A stretch of 41,854 nt of DNA from Acidimicrobiales bacterium (GCA_022425805.1 JAKMEQ010000057.1:1-41854), one strand, 5' to 3'. Shown: positions 32,426 through 41,854, counted from the first letter of the stretch. The notes: generated from the letters alone by a model not told the origin. Translations and numbers: made by a program.

Positions 32426-33683
32426 GTTTCCTAGGTCTAGATGCACTGCCGTCTGCTATGAGATCAGGCCCTAATGCTTCTCGTATGAAAACATTTTCGA
32501 AACTCCCAATTTTAAGATCATCTGGAACGATAACGACCCCATCGATTTCTGGAGCTTCCCGATGGCTTCGAGCGACCCCTTTACTTTCAACCAATACGGT
32601 CATTTCGGTATTCACCAAGAGATCACGTTTTCTTTGGGCAATTCCATCTTGTAGCTCTCCCAATTCCCTAAGTCGCTCAAGCTTTAAACCTTCTGCTACC
32701 TCTCCACCCAAGGTGGCCGCATAGGTTCCTTTTTCTTTGGAGTAGGGGAACAATCCGCACCAGTCAATCTCATTCGCTTCGATAAAGCTTAGTAACAAGT
32801 CGTGGTCTTTTTCGGTTTCACCAGGGTAACCAACTATGAAGTTCGTTCGGAAAGATGCTTCAGGCCGGATCTCTCTAACCCGGGAAATAATTTCTGAAAA
32901 TCTTTCCCCGTTCCCCCACCGTCGCATCTTACGAAGAAGCGGAGCAGAAACATGTTGTAAGCTGAGATCGAAATATGGGACAGGGCTATTTGCGATGATA
33001 TCGACGAGTTCACCGGTCAAACTAGAGGGGTAAAGGTACAGAAGGCGAACCCAGGGAACCAAAGTACTGGCTTCTTTTACCAAATCAATAATATTTTCGC
33101 TGCTCTCATGTTGATCCTTGCCATATGACGCGAGGTCTTGTGCAACCAAAACAATTTCTTGAACATCTAGAGAAACTATCTCTTCAGTAATCGAGGCAAT
33201 CGTCCGTGACCGCTGAGGCCCACGAAAAGATGGAATCGCACAAAATCCGCATATTCTGTCACACCCTTCAGCAATCTTGACATACCCCCATGGTTCTTCA
33301 CGTTTAGGCCGAGGTAGATTCAACAAATCGAACTTAGGGACTTCTGGCTTCGAACCGAGGGTTACGGGAACACCGAAGCCGGCGACAGCATCAACATCAC
33401 TCCCTAATGATGAAGCAATATCGTCTCCGTACCTTTCAGCAAGACACCCTGTAACAACAAGCTCAGTATCTTCATTTCGTAACTGGCTGAGTTCGAAAAC
33501 CGTCTCAATGCTTTCCTCTCGAGCTTCTTCGACAAAAGAACAGGTATTAACGACGATCAGATTCGCTTCTTCTGGAGATTCTGCAGGTGTCAATCCGTCA
33601 AGAAGAAGAGTTCCGGAGATCTTCTCACTATCTACCTGATTTTTGGGACACCCCAGCGTTTCGATCCAGAAGCTTTTATTCAC
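32415..33683 (-). CDS. rimO: Ribosomal protein uS12 methylthiotransferase
   Basis: Radical SAM methylthiotransferase that modifies the aspartate of ribosomal protein S12. The N-terminal domain has ETLGCPKNQVDSEKI, VVNTCSFVEEAREES and VTGCLAERYG, the RimO version of the pattern (GCPKNxVDSE). The radical SAM motif is EGCDRICGFC. A TRAM domain is at the C-terminus (about 350-410). Length 422. The related MiaB is also in this window (26564-28027). It leads rimO-pgsA-cinA. Confidence 0.95.
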   Translation of the reverse strand: MNKSFWIETLGCPKNQVDSEKISGTLLLDGLTPAESPEEANLIVVNTCSFVEEAREESIETVFELSQLRNEDTELVVTGCLAERYGDDIASSLGSDVDAVAGFGVPVTLGSKPEVPKFDLLNLPRPKREEPWGYVKIAEGCDRICGFCAIPSFRGPQRSRTIASITEEIVSLDVQEIVLVAQDLASYGKDQHESSENIIDLVKEASTLVPWVRLLYLYPSSLTGELVDIIANSPVPYFDLSLQHVSAPLLRKMRRWGNGERFSEIISRVREIRPEASFRTNFIVGYPGETEKDHDLLLSFIEANEIDWCGLFPYSKEKGTYAATLGGEVAEGLKLERLRELGELQDGIAQRKRDLLVNTEMTVLVESKGVARSHREAPEIDGVVIVPDDLKIGSFENVFIREALGPDLIADGSASRPRKHDG

Positions 33684-33754
33684 CCACTAAGATTACCCGC
33701 ATAGGTATATTTCATGCAGATATCAGTCGGATCTTCAGTAATTTCTACAATCTC

Positions 33755-34708
33755 TTAGATGCTGACGATAAACATCCATACCGCATACGCCGCTATGAGG
33801 ACTACGGCTTCGAATCTTCCTAATTTCCCTGTAGAAATTATAAAAAGAGCGCTTAAACCAACAACTCCGAGCATGGCGACTACTTCTAAGGTGCCAAGTA
33901 TTGACCCATCTTCTATTTTTCCAGGCCCTACCACGCCCACCAATCCACCGATTCCAAATCCGTTAAAAATATTTGATCCAAGAACAGTACCTATGATCAA
34001 TCCATGTTTTCCTTTCTTAACAGAAACTATCGATGCAACTAATTCCGGGAGTGAGGTTCCCACAGCAACCAAACTGACGCCGATAAGTCCACTCTGAACT
34101 CCCCACTCTTTAGCTAAGTCCATAGCGCCTTGTGTGACGATATAGGAGGCACCAACTACTCCTATTAGGGATAGGAGTAGTTTCGATAGCTCAATTGAAC
34201 GCTGGTAGTTCTCTTTATCAGGAAGCTCAGCACTAACGACAGAAGATTGCTGACTCAAGAAAGGGTTAGTGTCGAACTTGATCATCAATATCAACGAGAT
34301 AATGAGGAGGAGAAGCATCGCTACTCCGCTCCATCGACTTAGGCCACCTCTGATCACAAGTACGAAGACCAAAACCGACGCTAACGAAAGGGGCAAATGG
34401 ATACGCTTACCTTTGGTTGAGATTGCGGTACCGCCTAGCAATACAGCGCCTCCAAGGACAATAGTGAGGTTAGCAATCATGGAACCCACAACATTTCCTG
34501 CTGCTAGATTAAGGTCATCGCGGGCAGAAGCTGTTATCGAAACTGCGAACTCAGGCAAGCTCGTTCCAAATCCCACAACGATAGCTCCCACTATGGCAAG
34601 AGAAAGTCCTAGGTATCGAGCTAGGGTGCTGGCAGATTCAACAAGAACATTAGCGCTGTAGACCAAAACTGCTATGCCGGCGATTACAAATAACAGAGAT
34701 ATGAGCAT
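33755..34708 (-). CDS. Calcium/sodium antiporter, CaCA family (YrbG-like)
   Basis: A 317-residue polytopic membrane protein with about ten hydrophobic segments. It has two inverted repeats, each with the ion-binding alpha motif: VGFGTSLPEFAVS (about 45-57) with GNVVGSMIANL after it, and VAVGTSLPELVAS (about 215-227) with GTVLGSNIFN. These glutamates and asparagines bind the exchanged cations. It probably exports Ca2+ in exchange for Na+ or H+. It lies 10 nt after ftsK. Confidence 0.92.
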   Translation of the reverse strand: MLISLLFVIAGIAVLVYSANVLVESASTLARYLGLSLAIVGAIVVGFGTSLPEFAVSITASARDDLNLAAGNVVGSMIANLTIVLGGAVLLGGTAISTKGKRIHLPLSLASVLVFVLVIRGGLSRWSGVAMLLLLIISLILMIKFDTNPFLSQQSSVVSAELPDKENYQRSIELSKLLLSLIGVVGASYIVTQGAMDLAKEWGVQSGLIGVSLVAVGTSLPELVASIVSVKKGKHGLIIGTVLGSNIFNGFGIGGLVGVVGPGKIEDGSILGTLEVVAMLGVVGLSALFIISTGKLGRFEAVVLIAAYAVWMFIVSI

Positions 34709-34718
34709 ATTGAATTAA

Positions 34719-37265
34719 TTACCTTTGCGAGTTAGGACCATTGGGTTCGCTGAGTTGATCTTGCGTCACCAACACTTCTCGCGGTTTCGATCCTTCACTT
34801 GGCCCGACGATACCTCTTTCTTCAAGCATGTCCATGATTCTTCCGGCTCGTGCAAATCCGACTCGCAATTTTCGTTGCAACATCGATGTTGAGCCTAACT
34901 GCGAATCAACGACTAACTCGAGGGCTTTAAGAAGGAGCTCATCATCTTCTGCGTCACCTGTACTACCGCCTGGAATTTCTTCACCAGCCGCCGAGACCTG
35001 CACGTCGGTAATTAAAGCTTCAGTACTAACACTCTCATCATTATCGTCTTCTTTGAGCGGGTCTTTCTGTTTGCGCCATGCCTCGACTACGCGCCGTACT
35101 TCTCCTTCGCTAACCCATGCGCCTTGGATTCGATGTGGGGTGGAAGATTTTGAGTCGAGGAGAAGCATATCTCCCTGTCCTACAAGGCGCTCGGCGCCAC
35201 CTTGGTCAAGGATTACTCGGCTATCTGTAAGACTAGAAACTGCAAAGGCTATACGAGCTGGGATATTGGCCTTTATCACTCCAGTAATAACATTAGTTGA
35301 TGGTCTTTGTGTAGCAATCACTAAATGAATTCCGACAGCTCGAGCTTTCTGTGCTATTCGACAGATAGAGTCTTCGACATCTCGTGGGGCAACCATCATT
35401 AGATCAGATAGCTCATCTACGACTACAAGTATAAATGGTAGTCGTTTATAGGTCTTAGGTGATCCGTCCGCATTAATTGCACTTGGCGGTGCTTCAATGG
35501 TTCCTTTGTCATACGCTGCGTTGTACCCAGTAATATCACGAAACCGAACTTCTGCAAGAAGTTCGTATCGACGATCCATTTCACGACAGGCCCATTGAAG
35601 AGCATTTGCAGCCTTCTTTGGATCGATGACAGGCTGCGTTAGAAGGTGTGGGACTTTCTCATATTGTGTCATCTCGACCATTTTGGGGTCTACGAGTATC
35701 ATCCGAATTGTCTCTGGAGTTGATCGCATAAGGACAGAGGTAACAATACTATTGATACAAGAGCTTTTCCCCGCTCCGGTCGCTCCGGCAATTAAGACGT
35801 GTGGCATCTCAGCTAAATTCACCATCACAGACTCCCCATTGATATCACGGCCGACAGCAACTTCTAGAGGGTGGGTTGCTCGTCTCGCTTCTGGAGCAGC
35901 AAGGATGTCTCCAAGAGCCACAACTTGCCGTTCAGTATTAGGCACTTCAACACCTATAGCTTGTCGGCCAGGAATTGGAGCAAGGATCCGAACATCCGCC
36001 GATGCCATTGCGTAAGAGATGTCTTTGTTCAATGCTGTAACTTTTGATACTTTAACACCTGGGGCAAGCTCTAATTCATAACGTGTCACAGTAGGCCCTA
36101 CGACCATCCCGACAAGCCTGGTTTCAACTCCATGTGTCGACAGAGCCCGTTCGAGGACTCTGCCTCGCTCTTCGACCAGAGCTTCATTTATATCACGGGA
36201 GGTTGACCTTTCGAGGATTTTCGGAGATGGTAACTTCCATGGAGATCCTTTCGCTCCAGGGCCTAGTTCTATTTCTAGCTGTTCGACTGATTCCGCTGCA
36301 TCAGTTTTCTTAATTTTTTGCTTCCTTAGTCCAGTTTCTTCCTTAAGTCGGTCAGCTGAGGGTATGGATTCTTCGCCTCGTTGAGCAATCTTGGGCTGCC
36401 CACCAGTATCTTGGAGATTTTCTGAAGATTCGTCGCCACGTGGACTTCCAACTACTCGAGACTCTCCATCGATTTGTATCTGCGGCTGGCTCGCACCTTC
36501 TCTAGAGAGTTCAATGTCTTCTCTGTTTTCACCTAGTGCCACGCGAACCGACTTAGAAACAAACCGTAAAGAAAGTTGGAAACTGCGCCAAATTTTTACT
36601 CCGACTTCTCGGAAGGTTAAACCGGTAGCAACTATCAACCCGATTAAACCAATAGCGATTAGAACAAGCGAGGCTCCAAACTGTTCAAATGCCGCACGCA
36701 GCGGAGCTCCAACTAGAAACCCAAGAATCCCTCCCCTCTCCTTCAATTCATTGAAATCAGAAAGTCCATACGGTCCAGAAATTCCGTATCGTTCGGCATT
36801 GTCGTAAAAATGGGCAAGGCCACAAGCAGAAACAAAAATGAATAGGCCGCCTATAAATATTTTTGCTGGGAGAGTTGAATCACCTTCTGGTTCGTCTTTA
36901 TCCTCTGACGAACTAAACGAAAGAGAAAGGCCACCAAATACCAATAGGACCGGTGCTATGTAGCCGATCTTCCCTAGAGTCGAAAGAAAAACCCATGGCC
37001 CTAACACTTTGCCGACTACGCCGGCTAGGTCAAAGTAAAGACCAAGAGTCGATAGGAGGCCTAAGACAAACAGTGCCAGTCCCAATAAGTCTGATTTATG
37101 GCCAGAAAATGCTTTACGAAGAAGATTACTGAACCCTTGCAATATTGCATTCCTTGAACGAGGTTTAGGATTCTTGGATGAACTTTTTTTCATAGGAATG
37201 GTTGAGTTCGACTCTTTATTACCCTTTGATCCTTGATGACGCGAATTCTTTTTTTTAGCAGTCAT
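34719..37265 (-). CDS. ftsK: DNA translocase FtsK/SpoIIIE
   Basis: Septal DNA pump, 848 residues. About four membrane helices are near 60-80, 95-118, 135-155 and 195-220. A charged linker follows (about 230-350), much shorter than in E. coli. The motor has Walker A GATGAGKSS (494-502) and Walker B LVVVDELSD (about 613-621), with DPKMVEM and ATQRPSTNVITG. The C-terminal winged-helix gamma domain (about 770-835, LLLKALELVVDSQ) reads KOPS-like sites. The very basic N-terminus (MTAKKKNSRHQGSKGN) is cytoplasmic. It lies downstream of the RNase J gene. Confidence 0.96.
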   Translation of the reverse strand: MTAKKKNSRHQGSKGNKESNSTIPMKKSSSKNPKPRSRNAILQGFSNLLRKAFSGHKSDLLGLALFVLGLLSTLGLYFDLAGVVGKVLGPWVFLSTLGKIGYIAPVLLVFGGLSLSFSSSEDKDEPEGDSTLPAKIFIGGLFIFVSACGLAHFYDNAERYGISGPYGLSDFNELKERGGILGFLVGAPLRAAFEQFGASLVLIAIGLIGLIVATGLTFREVGVKIWRSFQLSLRFVSKSVRVALGENREDIELSREGASQPQIQIDGESRVVGSPRGDESSENLQDTGGQPKIAQRGEESIPSADRLKEETGLRKQKIKKTDAAESVEQLEIELGPGAKGSPWKLPSPKILERSTSRDINEALVEERGRVLERALSTHGVETRLVGMVVGPTVTRYELELAPGVKVSKVTALNKDISYAMASADVRILAPIPGRQAIGVEVPNTERQVVALGDILAAPEARRATHPLEVAVGRDINGESVMVNLAEMPHVLIAGATGAGKSSCINSIVTSVLMRSTPETIRMILVDPKMVEMTQYEKVPHLLTQPVIDPKKAANALQWACREMDRRYELLAEVRFRDITGYNAAYDKGTIEAPPSAINADGSPKTYKRLPFILVVVDELSDLMMVAPRDVEDSICRIAQKARAVGIHLVIATQRPSTNVITGVIKANIPARIAFAVSSLTDSRVILDQGGAERLVGQGDMLLLDSKSSTPHRIQGAWVSEGEVRRVVEAWRKQKDPLKEDDNDESVSTEALITDVQVSAAGEEIPGGSTGDAEDDELLLKALELVVDSQLGSTSMLQRKLRVGFARAGRIMDMLEERGIVGPSEGSKPREVLVTQDQLSEPNGPNSQR

Positions 37266-37344
37266 AATAACTAAACGGTAACACTATCTATGGGACATTA
37301 ATGGTTTTCAAAGAACCAACTTTGACGAACGACCTAAAGAAAAA

Positions 37345-39018
37345 TTAGTCAAACTCGAGGTATTCGACTATGGGAAGAATCATAGGTCTTCGCCCAGTTT
37401 GAGAATTTACGAAACTTCCTGCTACCCGTCTTACCTTCTTATGTAGCTGTTCTACGGTGAGTTCATTCTGAGCTGAAAGAGATTTCTGTATCGACTCTTT
37501 TAATGCTTCTTCGAGGTCGATCTCCAACTTTGTAACGTGGTCTCCACCTAACCACCCTCTACTGATTACCTTCGGGTCTCCCACTATCAAGTTGCGGGTT
37601 GCATCAACTACCACCAAAGCTATAACACAGCCTTCATTTCCAAGGATTCTTCGCTCTGGGAAAATCTGATGCGTTTCTTCAAGAATTGACCCTTGTGTAA
37701 ATGGATATCCACCCGATGTAACTTTTTTTATCAACGTCAAACCCTCATCAGTTAACTCGACCTGATCACCATCCGTAGCCAAAAGCACCGTCTCTGGAGG
37801 CATGCCCATTTCAAGAGCGAGGTCACGATGTGCTACTAAGTGCCGATATTCCCCATGGACTGGAACAAACCATTCGGGATTAGCGGCAGAGTGCAGAACA
37901 CGTAACTCTTCTTGCTGTCCGTGACCAGATGTATGAAGTTCTAAATGATCTGCATATAAGACGGAGGCACCCAACTTCATCAAGTTGTTGATCATCCTTC
38001 CAATACGGTCTTCGTTGCCTGGAATAGATCGAGACGAAAGTATCACTGAATCCTTTTCGCCGATTGTGAGCCATCGGCTTTCTCCGCTTGCTGCCACCGC
38101 CAGGGCAGACCGAGGTTCTGCTTGCGTCCCGGTGCTAATGACGCATACCTCATGGGCCGAATAATCTTTCACATCTTCGATATCTATTATATGACTTTCA
38201 TTAATTTTAAGTAGATCAAGTTCGCGAGCCAAAGTAACGTTTCGTTTCATCGATAACCCTAAAGTCGCAATTTTTCTTCCTTCTTCAATTGCTATTTGTG
38301 CGATTTGTTGGACCCTGTGAACATGACTTGCGAAACAAGCGGCGATAATTCGCTGCCCCCGATTTAATTCGAATGCTTTTCGTAAGGAATCCCCAACGTC
38401 AGACTCTGAAGCAGATCTCCCTGGTATATCAGAATTAGTTGAATCACAGAGTAGTAGTCGTATACCTGGATTTTTTGAAAGTTCGGTAATCCGGTTGAGG
38501 TCAGTAGATCGGCTATCGATAGGTTCGAGGTCTAATTTGAAATCGCTCGAATGCAATATGAGGCCTTGAGGTGTACTAATCGCTGAAATTAATCCACTTG
38601 GGACCGAATGAGTCACCGGAAGGAATTCACATTTGAAATCACCGATATCGCAAACATCGCCATCTTGTATTTCGATCAACTCACAACGATGCAGAATTTG
38701 GGCTTCCTGTAATCGGCGCCGGACAAGCCCAAGGGTAAACAATGATCCATAAATTGGAAATTCAGCATATTTGAGAGCTTGGGAAAGTGCTCCAATGTGG
38801 TCTTCATGCGCATGAGTAGTAATGCAACCAATAATTTTGTCTTTTTTGTCTTCTAAATATGAGAGGTCAGGAAGGACAGAATGAGCCCCTGGCATCAGTT
38901 CATCCGGAAAAAGTTGGCCACAATCAAGAAGAAGAATTTGTTCTTCTGTTTCGATAGCTGCGCAATTTCTGCCAATATCACCGAGACCACCAAGAAAGGT
39001 AATTGAAACTTTTTGCAT
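37345..39018 (-). CDS. rnj: Ribonuclease J
   Basis: Metallo-beta-lactamase/beta-CASP ribonuclease with 5'-3' exo- and endonuclease activity in mRNA decay and rRNA maturation. Seen: FLGGLGDIGRN at the N-terminus, zinc motif THAHEDHIG (68-76), PVTHSVPSG, HSSDFKLD, DSTNSD, then the beta-CASP segment with ISTGTQAEPRSAL, HTSGHGQQEE and PVHGEYRHL. Length 557. It lies 21 nt after dapA, the usual actinobacterial pairing. Its probable neighbour pnp at the window edge would be a second mRNA-decay enzyme. Confidence 0.95.
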   Translation of the reverse strand: MQKVSITFLGGLGDIGRNCAAIETEEQILLLDCGQLFPDELMPGAHSVLPDLSYLEDKKDKIIGCITTHAHEDHIGALSQALKYAEFPIYGSLFTLGLVRRRLQEAQILHRCELIEIQDGDVCDIGDFKCEFLPVTHSVPSGLISAISTPQGLILHSSDFKLDLEPIDSRSTDLNRITELSKNPGIRLLLCDSTNSDIPGRSASESDVGDSLRKAFELNRGQRIIAACFASHVHRVQQIAQIAIEEGRKIATLGLSMKRNVTLARELDLLKINESHIIDIEDVKDYSAHEVCVISTGTQAEPRSALAVAASGESRWLTIGEKDSVILSSRSIPGNEDRIGRMINNLMKLGASVLYADHLELHTSGHGQQEELRVLHSAANPEWFVPVHGEYRHLVAHRDLALEMGMPPETVLLATDGDQVELTDEGLTLIKKVTSGGYPFTQGSILEETHQIFPERRILGNEGCVIALVVVDATRNLIVGDPKVISRGWLGGDHVTKLEIDLEEALKESIQKSLSAQNELTVEQLHKKVRRVAGSFVNSQTGRRPMILPIVEYLEFD

Positions 39019-39039
39019 AATTGAAGTCAGATCTCCGGA

Positions 39040-39942
39040 CTAACCGAATTCTAAACTTTTGCCAATTTCGGTATCTGCTAATATTTCGATAGCGCGGCTT
39101 TCAAGATCATCTGGGACAAAGTCCATCGGTGGGCGCCCTCTACCAACATTATGTCCGAGTACATTCATCATCACTTTCGTTGGGATAGGGTTCGGAGCTT
39201 CCGAGCTTGACTCATACGAAAACGATTTCTGCAAGGAAGCGTTAATTGACTGTGCTGTCGTTAAGTCTCCGTTTTCGACTGCGGTCATTAATCTTTGATG
39301 CTCATGCCCCGTCCAATGTGTAGCAACCCCAACTACTCCCACAGCTCCTATCGCCATCAGAGGAAGCGTTAGGGAGTCATCTCCGGAATATACTTCGAAC
39401 CCGTCTGGTGCTTTAGATAAGAAATTTGCTGTTTCTGCTGGATCACCTGCAGCATCTTTCAAAGCGACCACATTTTCGACCGTATGCGCAAGTTCAAGTA
39501 ACGTTTCGGTTTCAATTTTTCTTCCGCTTCTAACTGGTATGTCATATAGCACGATAGGAAGATCAGTAACACCTGCAATCTTTCTGAAGTGGTTCAATAA
39601 CCCAGCTTGAGATGGACGGTTGTAATATGGAGTTACACTCAAAATCGCTGAAGCACCAGCTTTGTAAGCTCTAACAGTAAGTTCACAAGCCGCATTTGTA
39701 TCGTTGCTACCCGTTCCAGCAATAACAGGAACATCAACAGCCTTAACCACCGCTGTAATCAATGCGATTTGCTCATCATGCGTCAGCGTGGGCGATTCAC
39801 CCGTAGTGCCAGCAATAACTAAACCATCGTTGCCATTTTCGACAAGCCATCTCGCCAATGTTGATGCTACATCTAGGTCCAATTCGCCAGATTCATTAAA
39901 CGGGGTGACCATGGCAGTAAGTACTTTGCCAAATCGAGCCAT
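39040..39942 (-). CDS. dapA: 4-hydroxy-tetrahydrodipicolinate synthase
   Basis: Condenses pyruvate with aspartate semialdehyde, the entry step of the DAP/lysine pathway. Seen: GTTGESPTLT (45-54), the Tyr107-containing VTPYYNRPSQ, Tyr133 in VLYDIPVRSG and the Schiff-base Lys162 in VVALKDAAGD. Length 300. It lies between the SURF1 gene and rnj; dapB is two genes upstream. N-acetylneuraminate-lyase relatives share the fold, but the motifs and neighbours fit DapA. Confidence 0.95.
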   Translation of the reverse strand: MARFGKVLTAMVTPFNESGELDLDVASTLARWLVENGNDGLVIAGTTGESPTLTHDEQIALITAVVKAVDVPVIAGTGSNDTNAACELTVRAYKAGASAILSVTPYYNRPSQAGLLNHFRKIAGVTDLPIVLYDIPVRSGRKIETETLLELAHTVENVVALKDAAGDPAETANFLSKAPDGFEVYSGDDSLTLPLMAIGAVGVVGVATHWTGHEHQRLMTAVENGDLTTAQSINASLQKSFSYESSSEAPNPIPTKVMMNVLGHNVGRGRPPMDFVPDDLESRAIEILADTEIGKSLEFG

Positions 39943-40015
39943 TTGTGCCTTTCTCTGAATACGCTTCTAATTCGAGACTAGCAGCGCAGAAGGTTACTTC
40001 TTAGTGAATATTCTA

Positions 40016-40771
40016 CTAAAGATAATCGATAGGGATGTCTGATTGGCCTTCTTCTCGGTCGTTCTTTCTCCCTATCCGTCTAAGTACAAGGGGATAACCC
40101 ACAGCGAAGACTGTAGCAAATAAGAACCATTGAATCGCGTAGTTTAGATGAGGCCCCTCATCGAAGCTTGGAGCTTTAAGTAGAACAGGTATTTCACTCA
40201 CCACTTGAGCGGGGTCTTGATATTCAAGTTGGATGTAGACCGGAAGGATCTTGTAACCCAATTGTTCCTGATACCGCTCGAGATTAGGTCTGGCAAGCGA
40301 TTCTAGCATTTCGCCAGAAGGGTCACTTCTTTGCAATCCTGAAGCCTTTTTCGTCTCTCGTATCAAGCCACTCACATAAACTTCACTACTCGGTTCGGGA
40401 GAATAATCTTTTGCGCTTACTGGTAGCCACCCCCGATTAACGACAACGGCAATCCCATCACCCAGAAGAAGCGGCGTTAGAAGCCAATATCCGGGAGATC
40501 CGTTTAAGGAACGATTCCGAACTAATACACTATCTTCGTCTTGGTATTCTCCTTCTGAGAACACCTTCCGAAATTTTATAGAATCACCTATCGACCATGG
40601 GTCAAGGTGCGAAACAATAGCTTCTATCGGGAGTAGCGGACTATCAACCCTAGACTCGATTTCTTGATTCAATTTTTTCTTTGCGTCTAAACGGTCAAGC
40701 TGCCAGAAACCGAAAGCAATCATCGCCAGAACCGCAAAGCAAACTAGAAGATGAAGCAGCGCCCTTTTCAT
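40016..40771 (-). CDS. SURF1-family protein
   Basis: A 251-residue membrane protein with one helix at each end (about 5-25 and 210-228) and an external middle domain. The family signature is visible as FGFWQLDRLDAKKKL (20-34), VLVRNRSLNGSPGYWLLTPL and VVNRGWLP. The family helps assemble aa3-type cytochrome c oxidase, probably by heme a delivery; this implies aerobic respiration. It starts within the dapB stop (ATGA overlap), an odd pairing for lysine synthesis, but similar placements are common in Actinobacteria. Confidence 0.9.
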   Translation of the reverse strand: MKRALLHLLVCFAVLAMIAFGFWQLDRLDAKKKLNQEIESRVDSPLLPIEAIVSHLDPWSIGDSIKFRKVFSEGEYQDEDSVLVRNRSLNGSPGYWLLTPLLLGDGIAVVVNRGWLPVSAKDYSPEPSSEVYVSGLIRETKKASGLQRSDPSGEMLESLARPNLERYQEQLGYKILPVYIQLEYQDPAQVVSEIPVLLKAPSFDEGPHLNYAIQWFLFATVFAVGYPLVLRRIGRKNDREEGQSDIPIDYL

Positions 40772-41535
40772 AGGTCAAGAAATGCTTCAAGACCTATCGT
40801 GACTCCTTGGTAGTCATTTATCCTTTTAACGGCAAGAAGAACTCCCGGCATAAAGGAAGAACGGTCGTAGCTATCTTGCCGAATTGTGAGGGTCTGGCCA
40901 GTTGTTCCAAAAATGACATCTTGATGGGCGACCATCCCTTCCATACGAACACTATGAATAGATATCCCATCTTCAGTTGTTCCGCCTCTTGAGCTACCAA
41001 GAAAGTCTTTCTGCGTGGGGTCCTCTTTCCAAGATGAGGAGACGGCCCCTATACGTTCTGCTGTGTTGAGAGCCGTACCAGAAGGAGCATCGACTTTCGA
41101 ATTGTGGTGGTATTCAATAATTTCAACATTCTCGAAGAAAGGGGCAGCGATTTCTGAAAATCGCATCATTAACACGGCGCTGATAGCGAAATTAGCAGCT
41201 ATCAGACAATTACTATCCGTAAAAGAATCCCTTAACTCCCGATAGTCAGATTCTGTTAACCCAGTTGTTCCGACAACTGCGTGAATTCCCATGCTAGCTA
41301 CTCTCCGTAGGTTGTTCCGTGAAGAGCTCGCAACAGTAAAATCAACTGCTACATCAGCTCCTTCCAAATCGGAGAATTCGTTGCTAATTAGGATCCCAGA
41401 ATTCGATATCTCTTCACCCACACCATGTTCATCAATCGCTGCAAAAAGGGTAGTTTCTGAGTCACTCCCAACAGCTTCGCATACTGCAGAACCCATTCGT
41501 CCTGCAGCTCCAATAACTCCAACTTTTATTGCCAT
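40768..41535 (-). CDS. dapB: 4-hydroxy-tetrahydrodipicolinate reductase
   Basis: NAD(P)H-dependent reductase, second step of the DAP branch. The N-terminal Rossmann motif is VGVIGAAGRMGSAV. Then come VDFTVASS, VGTTGLTESD and the catalytic segment EYHHNSKVDAPSGTAL with His-His and Lys. Length 255 with the ATG at 41535; a frame from 41562 would add nine residues before MAIKVGVIG and is less likely. No clear ribosome-binding site is seen for either. It overlaps the SURF1 gene by 4 nt. Confidence 0.94.
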   Translation of the reverse strand: MAIKVGVIGAAGRMGSAVCEAVGSDSETTLFAAIDEHGVGEEISNSGILISNEFSDLEGADVAVDFTVASSSRNNLRRVASMGIHAVVGTTGLTESDYRELRDSFTDSNCLIAANFAISAVLMMRFSEIAAPFFENVEIIEYHHNSKVDAPSGTALNTAERIGAVSSSWKEDPTQKDFLGSSRGGTTEDGISIHSVRMEGMVAHQDVIFGTTGQTLTIRQDSYDRSSFMPGVLLAVKRINDYQGVTIGLEAFLDL

Positions 41536-41640
41536 AGTACGATTGTGCCACGAGCACGGCATGACTGGGCGTAAATAACATGAAATGCCCGCATGACGTC
41601 GATTTGAGAAGCTTCAAAAAGAAGCACCGTTTTGGCGATT

Positions 41641-41854
41641 CTAGTTTCCTCGACCTTTACCCCTACGGTTTCGATTACCGTTCGACCGATTTCTACCGAT
41701 AGCCTCTGGGCCTAAGTCACCAAGGTCAGCGGCTAAGCCCTCTTCAAATTCTTCTTCAAAACTTGGGGCAGATCCTCCAGCTTTCTGTTTCTCGCTTTTG
41801 CTTTCCTTCTGGGTTTCTGGATCTTCCTTGGCAGTATCTTTCTCATGGTTCTGC
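41641..41854 (-). CDS. pnp: C-terminal tail of a protein cut by the window edge, probably polynucleotide phosphorylase
   Basis: The last 70 codons of a minus-strand gene run from the window edge to a TAG at 41641-41643. The visible part is low complexity: acidic/basic EKDTAKEDPETQKES, then FEEEFEEGLAADLGDLG and a basic end RSNGNRNRRGKGRGN. Such Arg/Gly/Asn tails follow the S1 domain of actinobacterial PNPase, and pnp commonly lies just upstream of dapB in Actinobacteria. No catalytic region is in view, so the name rests on context and composition only. Confidence 0.45.
   Translation of the reverse strand, partial: QNHEKDTAKEDPETQKESKSEKQKAGGSAPSFEEEFEEGLAADLGDLGPEAIGRNRSNGNRNRRGKGRGN

Noticed and set aside
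34828-35328. 166-codon plus-strand frame opposite ftsK
   Set aside because: It is antisense to the ftsK motor and gamma domains and has no independent support.
41611-41625. GCTTC-AAAAA-GAAGC hairpin as terminator after the window-edge gene
   Set aside because: It has only five base pairs and no U-tract on the minus strand.

Overview
The window looks like a chromosomal stretch from a streamlined, mid-GC actinobacterium, most likely a marine member of the Acidimicrobiia. This is inferred from a WWQ..DGRWYP leader motif typical of actinobacterial membrane proteins, Gram-positive/actinobacterial LexA boxes (CGAAC-N4-GTTCG), a class II (B12-dependent) ribonucleotide reductase, a SURF1 protein (aerobic respiration), RNase J, and a dapB / dapA / rnj / ftsK order of actinobacterial type. 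No phage, insertion sequence or CRISPR array is visible. Coding is dense, mostly on the minus strand, with many 4-bp or short overlaps.

Layout. 1-1092: a truncated membrane protein, then tRNA-Cys and tRNA-Gly under one likely promoter. 1093-4066: a small unknown protein, a one-span membrane protein and an Fpg/Nei DNA glycosylase, then metX preceded by a SAM-I/IV-type riboswitch. 4067-8645: a solitary N6-adenine methyltransferase, a DEAD-box RNA helicase, a class III nucleotide cyclase domain and lgt. 8741-11617 (plus): a SnoaL-like protein and the riboflavin operon ribE-ribBA-ribH, which has a 21-bp inverted repeat, not an FMN riboswitch, in front of it. 11603-16116 (minus): an alpha-glucosidase, a GNAT acetyltransferase broken by an in-frame stop, a zinc alcohol dehydrogenase and a MalY-type aminotransferase. 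16194-19902: nrdJ divergent from a stand-alone RibD-type reductase, with DnaA-box-like repeats between them.

19954-21233 is the SOS locus: a LysM membrane protein and lexA diverge around four LexA boxes, three of them in perfect 15-bp register. 21230-29139 (minus): recA, miaB, miaA, dapF, hflX, dapC and dapE; recA has its own LexA-controlled promoter. 29361-30542 (plus): msrB and an alpha/beta-hydrolase lipoprotein. 30539-41854 (minus): cinA, pgsA, rimO, a Ca2+/Na+ exchanger, ftsK, rnj, dapA, a SURF1 protein, dapB and a 3' fragment that is probably pnp.

The genes group into a few themes. Lysine/diaminopimelate synthesis is represented by dapA, B, C, E and F in three blocks. Riboflavin synthesis is in two blocks. 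Methionine synthesis is under SAM control. The SOS response comprises lexA, recA and a candidate division inhibitor. RNA modification and turnover is represented by miaA, miaB, rimO (ribosomal protein), the DEAD helicase, rnj and probably pnp. The least conventional features are the tandem LexA operator with its LysM partner, the riboflavin-operon palindrome, the nrdJ upstream region, the solitary methyltransferase and the stop-interrupted acetyltransferase.
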